The notes below the pieces were generated by a model. The model ran no database searches. It was not told the DNA's origin and saw nothing but the letters and a program-made list of their open reading frames with translations. This document shows, piece by piece, positions 26,132 to 38,454 of a stretch of 64,000 bases of DNA. The position numbers and the translations under genes are program-made. The DNA is from Tigriopus japonicus (taxonomy: Eukaryota > Arthropoda > Copepoda > Harpacticoida > Harpacticidae): positions 5,697,304 through 5,761,303 of the forward strand of contig CM021319.1 in assembly GCA_010645155.1 (NCBI GenBank), given 5' to 3'. Every line of letters starts with the position of its first letter. Positions within the stretch are counted from its first letter, which is position 1.

Positions 26132-28345
26132 ATGGTCACGCTACTTTCCTCTCCCTCAAAATCCACAACTCCAACTTCAAGAAGCGGGAAGTCAGGCAGC
26201 CGTGACCAATTGACCTCCCGTAAAGGCCGCGTGGACCCGTTTCCATCGCCGAGATCGATTGCCCTGGTCCCCATGGAGTACGCCAACGGCCTCATGGCCC
26301 TAGGCCTAGGAAGTTGGGCCGTGTTCAAGCTCACGCGTCCCCATTTCTCAAGCCATGTGGAGTGTTGGTTCTGTCAGGGTGACGCTCGCGTGGATTTTCA
26401 GTATCGAGAGTCATGGCGATGTCCTCATTGTCAGCAATATAACGGGTTTGACGCCGATGGGGATTACAATTGGCAGGATCCGGACAAGTTCCGCGAGGTT
26501 CCCGAATCGGATGCGAACCCGCCCAATGGACACGCCTCTCCGTCCAACGGATTGTGTCGATCGTGTAACTTGAATCAGAGTTTGAAAACCCATCAATTGG
26601 CCAAATTTGAGCCGCGAGATGAGGCCAATTATGATAGGGAAATCGAGGCTTATGCCGCACATCTTGAGAAGACTTATCGACTCTGTCGCACATGTGAGGA
26701 CATGAGAATGATGTTGAAAAGGTTATGAATTGATTCATGGATTGAACTTGATGTTTTAGGTGAAGCGAATGTGTTGCAAACTTTGGGCGAACAAGACTCG
26801 CAACTTAAGCCCAAGTTATTGTCTTGGAAATTGGAGGCCAATCGACAAACTATGAAGAGAGCGCAAGAACTTCTCAGAGTCGATCAAACCCGGAAACAAT
26901 GCAATGTCATGGCCCTAGGTTTGAGTATCCTTGCTTGGATCATTCTCATGTCCGTTCAACAAGTTTGGATCCAACCTGGTTCCATGCATTTTCACTCGTA
27001 CATCCCAATAAGTCTCATTCTGGGAGCGTTTCTTCTGGCCTCGATCTCCAATCTGTATCTGGCCTCCATATCGACGTTGATGCGTGCCTTTGAGTTTTCA
27101 TCATCATTGGCTTTGTGCTTGGTGGAAACGTTGACCATTTGCCATTCCTTTCCAAGCTCTTGGGCTCAAATCTGTCTGCCTTGGTTAATAGCCATAAGTG
27201 GGGGTAGTTTGGGACTCCGCATGTTTCAGTCTTGGCGTGGAGCTCGTCAAAATCGTGCCCAGAGGCCCCCCGCGATGCCCTACCAACCCAATTTATCCCG
27301 CTTCAGTCAAGAGCTCGTGGAGGACAGGGAAGAAACTTTGACCCAAGATCTCGTGTCCACCATTACACCAATAGTGGACAAAAGGGCCGCTGATTCAATC
27401 CGAAGCTCGCCCAAGCAATCTAAACCCGTGGCTTTGGCTCAAGAACCCATTTTGGAAAAGAACCTGAGCGACATACTTCAGAACCACGAGGTCCACATCG
27501 AGGCCAGTTTGAACGGAGGCCAATGTGATATCTCGGCCTTGAGCATCGATGAGATTAGTCATCGCTCGAACAGTCCTCCATTTTCCAAATCCAAATCGTA
27601 TCCACCCAATCCGAACCATGGTTTGGTGTTTCAAAGGAAGACGTATTGTCCGCGCCCATCTTCCGCTATTAATTTCGGAGGCACAGGGCGGGGCTCCATA
27701 TTGAAACCACCCACATTTAAACCCAAGGGCGTGACCCAAACCTCTTGGGTGGCGGGGGGTTACTGGCAATCGAAAGATGCCAATCCTTTGCATCTAGGAG
27801 TGACTGACGACTTATCGCGTTCTTCCAGTCAATCCTCTGGATTTGTGTCCAATACCGGTGGACTCAATGGTGGATTACCTTTTGGCTCAAGCCTGCCCAA
27901 TTCGAGGACCAATTCGCTCTTTGGCGATGACCGCAATTCCGTGCTGTCAGCTCCCGTGTTCAAACCCACGAGTTTCCCGCAACGCCCAAATTCGCCTCTG
28001 GATTTGAACCCTTCTTCAAATTTTGGTCGTTCTCACTTTTCACATCAACATCCGTTATTCACCAACATGTCTCAAACCAGAGCGAATAGTCAGGGAGCGG
28101 ATAGTAGTTTCGATTCGGACTTTGATCGCTTGACTCAAAGCGCTTTTGATGAATTGAAGCCCAAGGCCAAAAGTTCGCCCATTCCTTGCCCTGAAAAACG
28201 GGACATTGTGGACCCGAAAGGTGTCAAATCCGTTCTGGAGAAGCAAATTCAATTGAATTGTTCTGTTCAGTCCCTTTTGTTTGGCTTGAGCATCGTAATC
28301 AATGTGGGCGTGGCTGGATATATGGCGTGGCAAAACATTTATTGA
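26132..28345 (+). CDS. TMEM201: TMEM201/SAMP1 (Ima1) inner nuclear membrane protein
   Basis: The family links the inner nuclear membrane to lamins, LINC complexes and spindle-associated membranes. Exons 26132-26693 and 26760-28345 (66-bp phase-1 intron with donor GTGAGG) encode 715 residues from the ATG at 26132. A later in-frame ATG at 26273 would start right at the first hydrophobic segment, as in vertebrates, so the N-terminus is uncertain. The N-terminal Ima1 domain has the zinc-binding pairs CWFC and CPHC, the block HCQQYNGFDADGDYNWQDP, then CRSC and CRTC; the intron splits the last pair. Membrane segments follow in exon 2 near LGLSILAWIILMSV and SLILGAFLLASI. A long serine-rich, probably nucleoplasmic region leads to a C-terminal membrane segment, LLFGLSIVINVGVAGYMAW. 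It ends 113 bp from the stop of convergent PES1. The match to the family is strong. Confidence 0.92.
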
Positions 28346-28458
28346 AATAACATGAAGTACTAGTGTTGTTGCTATTATCATCATATATTGTCATCATTAA
28401 TTCACATTCTGGACGAATAACAAGGCGAAAAGTAACTGTGACGATGGTGTGCCTGTGT

Positions 28459-30512
28459 CTACTTTTGGGATTTCTTTGCCTTTCCACCCGCGGTTTTCGG
28501 AGTGGTTGCCTTGGCTCCGCTCTGGTTTTGTTTGTTCTCAAACTCCTTGCGTTTCCATTCCAACTGCTTGGTCTCGTGGACACGTCTCTTCCGAGATTTC
28601 ATCATGGAACGATACAATCCCTTGTGTTTCTTCTTGATCATCATGGTTCGCAGCTTGAACTCTTCGTCTTCCATCATCTTCTTGGTCTTCTCCTTGTCCA
28701 CAACCTCGGGTTTGCCCAACTCTACTTTCATCTTGCTAGTGCTACCCTCTTCTTCTTCCTCCTCCTCCTCGGATTCTTCTTCCTCCTCTTCCTCGGATTC
28801 CTCTTCTTCTTCCTCCTCCTCCTCCTCCTCAGCCTTTTTGGCCTTTGCGGGTTCAGCCAATCCGAGTAACTCTTTTTCTTCGGGAGGAATGTAGTCGCCC
28901 ACACGACGATCAGCGATAAAGGGACTCAAATGCGGTGGGAGGATTTCGCCCACGAAATACTTTTGCACGGGCAACAATTTCCCTTGATTGATGCTGTCAA
29001 AGATCCATTGAGGTTGGACATAAACTCGCTCCAAATGATTCATTTTGAGCGACTCCTTGGGACGATCGGCAATTTGATGGGTGACACTCGGGTCATTTTC
29101 CGCGAAAGTGGATCCAGGGGCTGCCGTGGCATCCCAAGAGACTTCTCCACCCAAAGCCCGAATCATAAACACCAAGGGCTCGCGAGGGACTTCTCGACCC
29201 AAGAACACCTTCATGCCGCTGAACAGATGAGTGAGGTTCTTGAGGTCCTCGGCCTTCCGTTTGATCTCCTCCATCACACCATCGTCATCGGTCATGGGAA
29301 TATTGTCGATGGGCGTGTCTTCCTCCTCCGTGTGCGTGACGGTGCGAACCAAAGATTGATTCAGGGCCGTTATGCGATCACTCAGTTCCTCACCCATCGA
29401 TTCTTGATCCTCGGCATTGCTCATGGTCTGCCCATAGCCCGCCAAACAAGGCGGGTACTGCAAATTGAGCTTGTGATAGAGCCGATAGTTGACGAACCCC
29501 AACATGGTGGTGTAGAACTCGACGAAGATGGCCATGAGCCTGAGATCCACATTCTCTGGCTTGGCGTAGGCAAAACTATGGGGCACGATCCAAGTGAGGG
29601 TCTGGCCCATGATCTCCACTTGATAGTAGTAACCCTTGATGGACACGAAAACCTTGCGCAGTGCCTTGGCCTCGATGACATAATGCATGAACTCGATCAT
29701 CAATCGTCGACAAAGCGTGATCATTTCCACGGGTAATCGGGCATTCTTGGGGAAAGTGGCGTACAAAGCGCACAAACACAAGCAATCCTCGAGATCTCGG
29801 ATGGCATCGATGAAGGTGGGATAGCGCTCTTTCACAATGTGATCCAAGTTGTATTTGGGCGAGTTATCCTTGAGACGAGCCACGGCGTCATAGTTGCCTT
29901 TGGCCGTGGCCTTTTTCAGCTTGCGAACGAAGACTTTAAAGTCTCGAAACTTCCAGACAATGGGCTCGTGGAGCAAGAAACGGATGTCCTTCTCGTGGAA
30001 CAAAGTCTGCACCTTGGTCATGTCGCNNNNNNNNNNNNNNNNNNNNNNNNNNNNNNNNNNNNNNNNNNNNNNNNNNNNNNNNNNNNNNNNNNNNNNNNNN
30101 NNNNNNNNNNNNNNNNNNACGAGCCACGGCGTCGTAGTTGCCCTTGGCCGTGGCCTTTTTCAGCTTGCGAACGAAGACTTTAAAGTCACGAAACTTCCAG
30201 ACAATGGGCTCGTGGAGCAAGAAACGGATGTCCTTCTCGTGGAACAAAGTCTGCACCTTGGTCATGTCGCCCTTTTGGGCGCGTTTCCGATTGCGAGGCT
30301 CTCGCGGATGAATGCCTTTCAAGATGCATAATCGACGGAAATCCTAAGGTAGCAAAGACAAAAAATGAGATCGGGATGGATGGCAACGAGGGTGAACTTG
30401 TTGGGAATCTACCTACCTTGAGATTGAGTTGGAGTTTGCGCATGGCGTGTTTCCTGGAGATGAAGTTGGAGGCCTCGCCCGTGGCGTAGGTCTTGTTGCG
30501 ACGAGCCACCAT
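28459..30512 (-). CDS. PES1: Pescadillo ribosome-biogenesis factor (PES1), interrupted by assembly gap
   Basis: Pescadillo is part of the nucleolar PeBoW complex (PES1-BOP1-WDR12), needed for 27S/32S pre-rRNA processing and 60S subunit assembly. Exon 1 is 30512-30417 (32 codons); exon 2 runs 30343 to the stop at 28459. The N-terminal domain has hallmark blocks [37 protein letters not shown] and FMHYVIEA. The BRCT domain includes [18 protein letters not shown] and [11 protein letters not shown] long glutamate/serine tract and a basic lysine-rich tail follow. A run of 92 N splits exon 2, and the 152 bp on each side of it (29875-30026 and 30119-30270) are the same segment with three silent differences. 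Collapsing this gives a continuous frame of 578 residues, close to the family length of about 590. The gene itself is probably intact. Confidence 0.94.
30027..30118. other. Assembly gap (92 N) with false duplication
   Basis: The flanking 152-bp segments are nearly identical, and 92 + 152 = 244 bp is exactly the excess needed to restore the PES1 reading frame. The most economical reading is that two overlapping contigs or alleles were not merged. Confidence 0.9.
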
Positions 30513-31194
30513 GATGACGATGGTGATGATCGGTGAACGCTCAAAGACACGCCTCTTTTCGAACGGGAGCAACGGCCAAGACGAATAACGCTTGTCTTGG
30601 TTTCCCCGTTTTCACGTGGACGAGTGAGAGATCGGCTGTTGTTTGGGATGGGAAAGGAAAACATGTGCGTTTTCAGGGCGATTTGTGTCATCCTAAAAGC
30701 GATTTTTGAAGTGATCTTTTCGACGTTTCACGTGCATGATGATATTGTAATTGGTATGAAACTATCCTTGAAATAAACTTACGTACTTATAATGGACCTA
30801 AGACCCTAATTGAGCCTTCTCATTTGTTGAAAGACCGGCTAGATTAGAGATAGCTAGCCAAATTGAAGTCACCTTTTACCAATTTTAACTTTTATAAAAT
30901 ACAATTTCTTAACCTTGATGTTCTGATTAAAGGTACTATTCCAATAATTTCTAGCATTTATACAAAGAAAATGAAGAAAAATTTCCTTAGATTTGTCAAA
31001 TTTTTTCGCTATTAACGTAAAGATTTTCTTTCTATTCAAAATTTCGACGTTATGATTCTTTATGTCCGTTGGCGCCAAATTCCGCGCTTGTTATTGTCCG
31101 TGTCACTCATTCGTTGGTTGTCGCTCTCTCGTGATTCGTATCTTCCCTCTTGATTTCCAGTCCTATCACTCGCCAAGTTCAATCCCGGATCGTG
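30513..31194. promoter_or_regulatory. Divergent intergenic promoter region, PES1/MCM7
   Basis: The two start codons face away from each other across about 680 bp. The half nearest PES1 is GC-richer; the middle is AT-rich. GGCGCCAAATTCCGCGC at about 31071-31087 resembles an E2F site (TTTSSCGC-like, in both orientations), which is known to control MCM genes. A pyrimidine tract ending TTTCCAG at 31160 could be a 3' splice site of a 5'-leader intron of MCM7. Co-regulation of the pair is inference. Confidence 0.5.
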
Positions 31195-33581
31195 ATGGCC
31201 ACTTCGCAAGGCTCTCAGGGCCCAGGGCCCGCCTCCGGCTCCGCCTACTCGTCGGCCAAGAAGCCAAATTACGAGGCCGAGGCCAACCAATTGAAGGCGT
31301 TCCTGGCCGAGTTCCACACGGTGGACGAGCAAGGCCAAAAGACTTTCGTGTACGCCCGCCAATTGGTGGCCATCGCTCATCGCGAGCAAACCTCGCTCCA
31401 GATCGATTTGGACCATCTGGCCGAATTTGACCCGGATTTGGCCGAATCCGTCCGGCAGAACACGCGTCGTTACGTCCTCTTGGCCTCCGAGGTTATTTGG
31501 GCCTTATTGCCCGATTATAAAGAGCACGATCCTCCGGCCAGAGATGCCTTGGACGTGTATATTTCGCATCGATTGCTCATGGATCAACGGCAAGCCGCCC
31601 AAAATCAAGGGGGTGGAGCCAATGCGGCTCGACGGGCTCAACACGCCTTTCCGCCCGAATTGATGCGCCGATATGAGGTCACGTTTAAGAATGGATCCAA
31701 TGCTAAGGCCACGCCCATTCGGCAAGTCAAGGCCGAGTGCATTGGCAAGCTGGTCACGGTGAAGGGCGTGGTAACCCGAGCCACTGAGGTCAAACCCATG
31801 ATGCAAGTGGCCACGTATACTTGCGATCAATGCGGAGCCGAGACTTACCAACCCATTGGAGCCACGGCCTTTATGCCCTTGATTATGTGTCCGGCTGAGG
31901 ATTGTCGGGTCAACAAATCCGGGGGAAGATTGTATTTGCAGACTCGGGGTAGCAAGTTCATCAAGTTTCAGGAGCTCAAGATCCAGGAACATTCGGACGC
32001 CGTGCCCGTGGGGCATATCCCGCGTTCGATTACGATTTATTGTCGAGGTGAGGCCACTCGACAATGCGTTCCCGGAAACCACGTGGCCGTCGATGGCGTG
32101 TTCTTGCCCATTGCCAAGACCGGATTTCGGGCTATGAGCGCCGGGTTAGTGGCTGATACCTATTTGGAAGCTCATCGCGTGGTGGAGATCAATAAGACCG
32201 AAGATGAGGAGATGGGCGAAAAAGAGCTTTCGCCCGAAGAACTTCGGGCGTTGCAGGAGGATAACTTTTACGAGAAGTTGGCCAACTCCATCGCTCCCGA
32301 AATCTATGGTCACGAGGACATCAAAAAGGCCTTACTCTTACTTTTGGTGGGTGGTGTGGATCGAAATCCTTCGGGTCTTAAGATCCGAGGCAACATCAAT
32401 ATTTGTCTCATGGGCGACCCCGGTGTGGCTAAATCCCAACTTTTGTCCTACATGAATCGATTAGCGCCTCGATCGCAGTATACTACGGGTCGGGGTTCGT
32501 CCGGAGTGGGATTAACGGCCGCCGTTATGAAGGATAACTTGACCGGAGAAATGATGCTTGAAGGGGGTGCTTTGGTGTTAGCTGATCAAGGCATCTGCTG
32601 CATTGACGAGTTTGACAAAATGGCTGACCAAGATCGGACGGCCATTCACGAGGTCATGGAACAACAGACTATTTCGATCTCCAAAGCGGGAATCAACACC
32701 ACCTTGAATGCGCGGGTGTCGATTTTGGCCGCGGCTAACCCTGCCTACGGGCGATATAACTTCAAAAAGTCGGTCACCCAGAACATCCAACTTCCCGCTG
32801 CTCTTTTGTCCAGGTTAGTCAAGTAGAAGCCCGTGTTATGTATCTGCCAATCTAATCATTTGTCTGGCTATTCATTTCAGATTCGATCTCTTGTGGTTGA
32901 TTACGGATAAGGTGGATCGCGAAAACGATCTTCGATTGGCCAAACACATCACGTATGTGCACAAGAATAATGCTCAACCTCCTTCTCAGTATGAGCATTT
33001 GGACATGAAGCTCATGCGACGATACATCGCCCTCTGTAAAAAGCAGAACCCGGTCATCCCTGAAGAGCTGACAGACTATATTGTTGGAGCCTATTGTGAA
33101 ATGAGAAAAGACGCTCGAAACAACAAGGACATGACCTTCACCTCGGCTAGAACGTTACTGGGTATTCTGCGGTAAGCTTTGGAAACCTAACATAATGTTT
33201 AAAAATAATTTGAGGACGAGTTTCTGATTTCAACGTCCATTTTTTTTTAGATTGTCAACGGCTTTGGCACGGTTGAGAATCGTGGACACTGTAGAAAAGG
33301 AAGATGTCAACGAGGCCATGCGTCTTATGGAGATGTCCAAGGACTCTCTGAACACTTCGAAAGATGAGACAAACCGTCCTCAGGATGTGTCGGATCGCAT
33401 TTTTGCCCTCATCCGTGAGATGGCTGGAGATCAGAAATCCTTGAAAATGGCCACCATCAAAGAACGGTGTATGAACAGAGGCTTCAAACCCGATCAAATC
33501 GAGGACGCCATTGACCAGTATGAGGAGCTGAATGTTCTCTCGGTGAACCATAGCAAAACCAAGGTTACTTTTATTGCATAA
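31195..33581 (+). CDS. MCM7: MCM7 replicative helicase subunit
   Basis: MCM7 is one of the six subunits of the MCM2-7 ring that unwinds DNA at eukaryotic forks. Exons 31195-32813, 32881-33171 and 33251-33581, joined by short GT-AG introns in phase 2, encode 746 residues. The N-terminal domain has the zinc finger CDQC...CPAEDC. The AAA+ core has Walker A (GDPGVAKSQ), Walker B (CCIDEFDKM), sensor motifs around [11 protein letters not shown], and the arginine finger SRFD, which is split by intron 1. The block [16 protein letters not shown] with [16 protein letters not shown] identifies MCM7 rather than another subunit. A winged-helix region ends the chain. Compared with about 720 residues in vertebrates it has a slightly longer N-terminus and a short alanine/glutamine insert. 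It is convergent with MAP2K4 downstream. Confidence 0.97.
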
Positions 33582-34069
33582 ACTACATAGACATGACTAC
33601 CACACTTTTTCTAACAACGTGCCTGTAAAAATGCGACTATTTGATACCATTCTTGGATGAAAGACGACTTTGATGAAACAAGTTTATTTTTTGTGGTAAT
33701 TTTCAAGGTAATTTGTTACCTTAATATTGGTCATAAAAAAGGAATATTCTCTCATGATCTGAACAAGGAGTAGCTGGAAATGAGGGGGGAAATGCCTACG
33801 TGGTAAATATGTTGAAACGGAAAGCTACCAACTGTTTCTAAGCCCGTCAAAGCGACATGTGTGTGCAGCCATGTGGAATAGTTTTGTGGAGTCTCCTCAA
33901 CAAGGTCAAGGAAATGTTGAATATAGATGAAGATGCCAAAGCTGGCAGATCGACCCGATCACGCTCTTGGTTTTCGATTACTAGTTGCACGGGAGTCCGC
34001 TCAGGATCAAGGTGTCAAAATCCGTCATCGCTTTTAGGCGCATCACGGTTGGGATGAGGCCCATCCCGC

Positions 34070-35777
34070 TCATTTCGTATCACAGTCCATGGGCGTGACG
34101 TCGGAATCAGTGTTGGTCATGCCGAAAACGGCGGAAGGGCCATTCTGTTCCACGAATCGGTCCATGATGTTGGAGACGTAGGCAGACACGTCTACGGTTT
34201 CAGATTCTGACCGCCGAATGAAGGGATGATCGAGGAGCTTCGTGTATTTTGGACGCTGAAGCTCGTCCTTGATGAGACACGTGTTCACAAAGTTCACAAA
34301 CTCGATGGTGAAGTTCACATTGGACTGGCGAGGATCCAATCGCGGTGGGTCACCGTGAACCACTTGCTGAAGCTGCTCGAACACGGAATTCCATTTTGGG
34401 TAGGGGAAACGACCAGTGGACAACTCGATGAGGGTTATGCCTAGAAATAAATACGATTACTTTGTTTTTGCTCTTCATGGAGTCACTAACGGCCAACGAA
34501 GCCTCCTTACCTAATGACCAGACATCGGATCTCACGTCGTAGCCTTTAGCCCGTTGGGGATCGATTCTCTCCGGGGCCATGTAGGGGCGACAACCCGCGT
34601 CCCGGGTTTTGGCAATCGAGTCCACCAATTGGCCGGAAATGCCGAAATCACAGAGTTTGATGTTCCCGCTTCGATCCAATAGGATGTTGGAGGGCTTCAC
34701 GTCTCGGTGGATGATCTTGAGCTTCTCCTTGAGGTAATTGAGAGCGCTCACCGTGGCTACGGTGATCTTGCCAATTACGTTTTCAGGCATGCTTTCGTGG
34801 AGTTGCTCGTAGATGTATTTGTAGAACTTGTCCGTACTCGTGTCCATGACCTCCATACAGATCCAGCAATCGCCTTCCTTGAACAGAGCCCCGAAGAAGA
34901 GCACGATGAACTGACAGTCGTTGGACTGCATCACCACCCCCAAGTCCATAAGGAGCTCCTTCTGCTCCCGCTCGTCGACAGTGGAACGAATCCGTTTGAC
35001 GGCCATGACTTTGGACACATTGTCCCTTTGGAAACGCATTTTGTTCACCGTGCCAAAGGCACCCCGACCGATCTCGCCCAGATCGGTCAAATCTTCGGCC
35101 TTGAAGTCGAACTCGCAGCCTTCGCCCAGCTTCAATTTGCCGGTGGAATGAGTCGTATTATAGAACAAGAGGCGACCTTTCTCCTCGCAAACACTTTGCG
35201 AGGTCATGAGCGCCGACACACCGGGCAATTGGAGCGAAGGCACTTTGGGTGGGCAACTGGGTGCTCCACCCCCACCACTACTGTTACTACTGGCACTGCC
35301 GGCTCGCCGCATATTGGGCTGGGAAAAGCTAATTTTCAAACCTTGCCGTTTTTCGGCCTGTTCGGGTGAGGTGACGTTGCCGGAAGGAATAATACCTCCA
35401 CCGGGAGCCGGAAGGGTCAACGTACCGGGTCGATGATGACCCGAACCCGATAAACTGGGACCAGAGGGGGAAGTGGGACTGATGGAGGACGGGGTGGACG
35501 AGGACGAGGCCCCGGAACTTCGGCCGGAACCCGGTCGTGCGTGACGGTCCCAAGAGGAGCTGCCGCCGCTTCCGGAATGGGCGTGATGGGCTTCGGCCCC
35601 TGAGGCGTTGCCGTTGGACCCCGGAGCGGTTAATAAACGACCTGAACCCGGACGATTGAGTCTAGAGAAGGCGGTGGAGGATGAGCCGCCAGTGGCGTTG
35701 GGCCCGTTGGACGCCCCGTGATTGTGGATGTGGGTGGCGTTGGGCGAGGAGTTGTTGAGCGTGTGATGGGCGGACAT
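34070..35777 (-). CDS. MAP2K4: MAP kinase kinase 4 (MKK4/SEK1, JNK pathway)
   Basis: A dual-specificity kinase that phosphorylates JNK (and p38) in stress and morphogenesis signalling. Exons 35777-34511 and 34440-34070 (70-bp phase-1 intron) encode 545 residues. Visible motifs are the glycine loop GRGAFGTV, the catalytic lysine in MAVKRIRS, HRDVKPSN, the DFG in CDFGIS, and the activation loop with serine and threonine at the MKK4 phosphorylation positions (SIAKT), then MAPERI. The second exon holds TGRFPYPKWNSVFEQL, characteristic of MKK4. A docking-like site (KRQGLKISF) lies before the kinase domain. The N-terminus is about 150 residues longer than in vertebrates and is rich in serine, glycine, asparagine and histidine. 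The ATG at 35777 is the first in frame; upstream codons in that frame are open but lack an ATG. Confidence 0.95.
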
Positions 35778-37490
35778 GTTCGGCTGGCTCAAGCCGGCGA
35801 GAATCAAGGCTGACGGCCTTTCGAGGCGAAACCTTCATGCGGCAAGCGTGCCCGATCCAGAGCCCAACCGGGGCGGAAGCGATGGCCGAGGGCACCAATC
35901 TCCGGCTGATGGGCGTACCACGGGGTCTCGGGGTGTCAGCGGTGTCCCATTCTGGCCCCTGAACTCTCGCTCTCACTCTAAGAAGTGGGTGTATTTGGGT
36001 GGTGTTTCGCGTTACGTCAAGAGGCAACGGCGGGCATCCGTACTTCGGCCTTTTCGGCGTATGGACGGCGTCAGGGCTAGCAGGGCCGTCGCTTCGAGAA
36101 AGACAGAGAGAGAGAGGGAGCGCTAAGGTCGACGAGCAAAGGCCGGCCGCACGAGCACGACGTGAAAAAGCGAGCCAGAGAGAGAGAGAGAGAGAGTACG
36201 TGCAGAGGTTGAGGAGTTGCTTGGAGAACGCGCTCAGCCGCAATTTTGATGAAGAGGGCCTCTGGGTGGGTGGTGGGTTTCCGTCGATTGGCGGTGGTTC
36301 TAGGAGGGCATGAAGCGGACTGGATGGACAGTGTCGCTTGGTTGGTTGGTTGGTGAGTGAGTCGGTCTAGCACCGCCCTTGTTTGTGCACGTACCGCCAG
36401 AAGAAGAGAGAGTAGATAGATGGTTCACAGGGGCAGCCCACAGACCATGTAATGGCTAGACCTCGCTTCGTGCGAGAAAAAGGTGGACAACTTTGCTTCA
36501 TCAGCTGGTACATAACACTACACCCCAAAATGGTGGGAATTTCGAACTTTTCAAAATTTTTGCCAGCGTGGCCAAATCCTGAACAAACTCAACGTACCGT
36601 ACGTACTTTGTTCTTGACGCGAGCTAGCGTCGTTACTTCTGAGCACGCGGTCGCCCTGAGATTTTGAAGCTAGCGCAGCTGGGCCAAGTGGTGTCACTTT
36701 TCTCTCGCCGACGGTACGGGCCAATGCGACATCTAGTCATTATATGATCTGTGGGGCAGCCTCGTCATTTTGTACTGGATCGATGTCTGGCGGGATCCAA
36801 GTTGATCATTCTGGGGCCCAGATCAATAACATGCCCTATTATCAGGGTTGTCGTCGATAATGTGGGTGAAAATCCGATGAAAGACTCGACAAATGGACAA
36901 GATTAGATCGTGTTCGCTAATCATTGACATGGGCTCAAAATAGTCGTTCTTGGGATCTTGCAAATTTAGCCCCAAGATAACTAAAGTGAATTCAATGTAC
37001 TCTCAAACTTGTGAAAACCATGTTAAATACGATTTTACTTCTTGTGACCCCCGAAAAATAAAAATGAGCGCTAAAATGCATAACGTTTTGAAATATCTTT
37101 GTATTTAATGATGTTTGAGGTATTTACAATCTGATATGTATGATATCAGACGCTGATATTTGCCGATGGTGTAGAGAAAAATTAAAATGACAATGCTACT
37201 CAGGAAGGAACCTTGCCCCCCAAAAAACCTTAACATTGGTATCTCAAGTACTTTTAAATCCACCTTCTTATCATACAACCAATTTTGGTCGGGAAGAATA
37301 CTTGCATTATCAGAACGCTTGCGCATTGAAATCCGCAGAATGCATAATGAAAACGGCGATTGTGCGCCACAAATTCCCAATTTTAGTCATACAAGGAAAA
37401 TTGTCCAATTGGACTTCAAATTTCAAAATTCTCGATCAGTTCGAGAAAATAAGCTATGGCTACCCTGTGTATCCATCACCCGACCGACTG
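35778..37490. other. 5' flank of MAP2K4 and intergenic DNA
   Basis: The first 600 bp are GC-rich with GA/CT repeats at about 36103-36120 and 36170-36197, probably the leader and promoter of MAP2K4. The remainder has no supported gene; open frames on the minus strand near 35662-36370 are arginine/serine-rich shadows of this composition. Confidence 0.45.
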
Positions 37491-37690
37491 TTCAGGATTG
37501 CCAACTGGCAATTTTTGTCGCCAAATTTCATGAATCTCGCGATTTTAAAATGCGTTTGGCAAAAAAAAAAAATCACTTTGGCGAAATCAGCTGATTGAGC
37601 GCTAAATCTAGCGATTTTCATACAACTGGCGAAAAATTTGGCAAATTAAGCTAATTTGGCAATAAATTAGGCGAAATGAGGAATTTTGGC

Positions 37691-38340
37691 GACATGTATA
37701 AGGTTGCTTCAAGTGAGCGTTTTAAATCATTCCGCGGGCGGCAAAACAGGGCCGTTGGCTGTGCTGAGCTGCTCATCCCATTTTGGCGAATCCAAGTTTT
37801 TCCCATTTTAACGTGCATTTGATGATTCTAGGTGCCTGGAAACGATCTAAATTTTACGTTTTGATCCCTCTGCTTTCACTTGGCTGAAAATATGCCCAAT
37901 TTGTTTGCTTGAAAATGATACAGAAAAGATTAGATCTTAACAGAAAGAAGCGTTAAAAAATATTGCATTTCTCTATATGTTAAGTATTTTGAAATATTGA
38001 AATGATTCTTTGGAACCCACTGAATAAATCAGCATCTTTATATTAGTGTTTGGATCAATGTTAAGTCCTATTTTTGTAATAGCATAAGGCCTGCTTACTT
38101 GCTTTTAAATCAATCACCCTAATATTATTTTTTGCATATTATTGACCCAATTCCAGCCAAGGTATCCTTAAGTGAAATACCGATCGTTTCCAAGGACCTA
38201 GAATCATCAAATGCTCGTCAAAATGGGAAAAACTTGGATTCGCCAAAATGGGCTGAGCAACTCAGCACAGCCAACGGCCTTGTTTTGCCGCCCGCGGAAT
38301 GATTTAAAACGCTCACTTGGAGCAACCTTGTGCATGTCTA
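37691..38340. mobile_element. Foldback element with 147-bp inverted arms
   Basis: The arm at 37701-37846 is repeated in reverse complement at 38183-38329 with few changes (for example GAGCGTTTTAAATCATTCCG against its complement). The arms enclose a 336-bp loop. Part of the loop (about 37985-38205) is also found at 56350-56560, so the loop belongs to a dispersed family. It has no coding capacity and no clear target duplication. The structure suggests a non-autonomous foldback or MITE-like transposon. Confidence 0.8.
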
Positions 38341-38454
38341 AATTTTGCTTGGTTATTACTTTGTCGAGAGATGAAATAAAAGGGCTTCAAAAAAAAATCT
38401 GAACCGAAAGCAGCGGACTTGTATCCATTGACCATGTGTTTGATAAGTAATTAC

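Noticed and set aside
28363..28894. Long plus-strand open frames rich in serine, phenylalanine and leucine
   Set aside because: They are antisense shadows of the PES1 acidic glutamate tract.
35662..36243. 193-codon minus-strand frame upstream of MAP2K4
   Set aside because: Different frame from the kinase, biased by GC-rich and GA-repeat leader sequence, and no homology.
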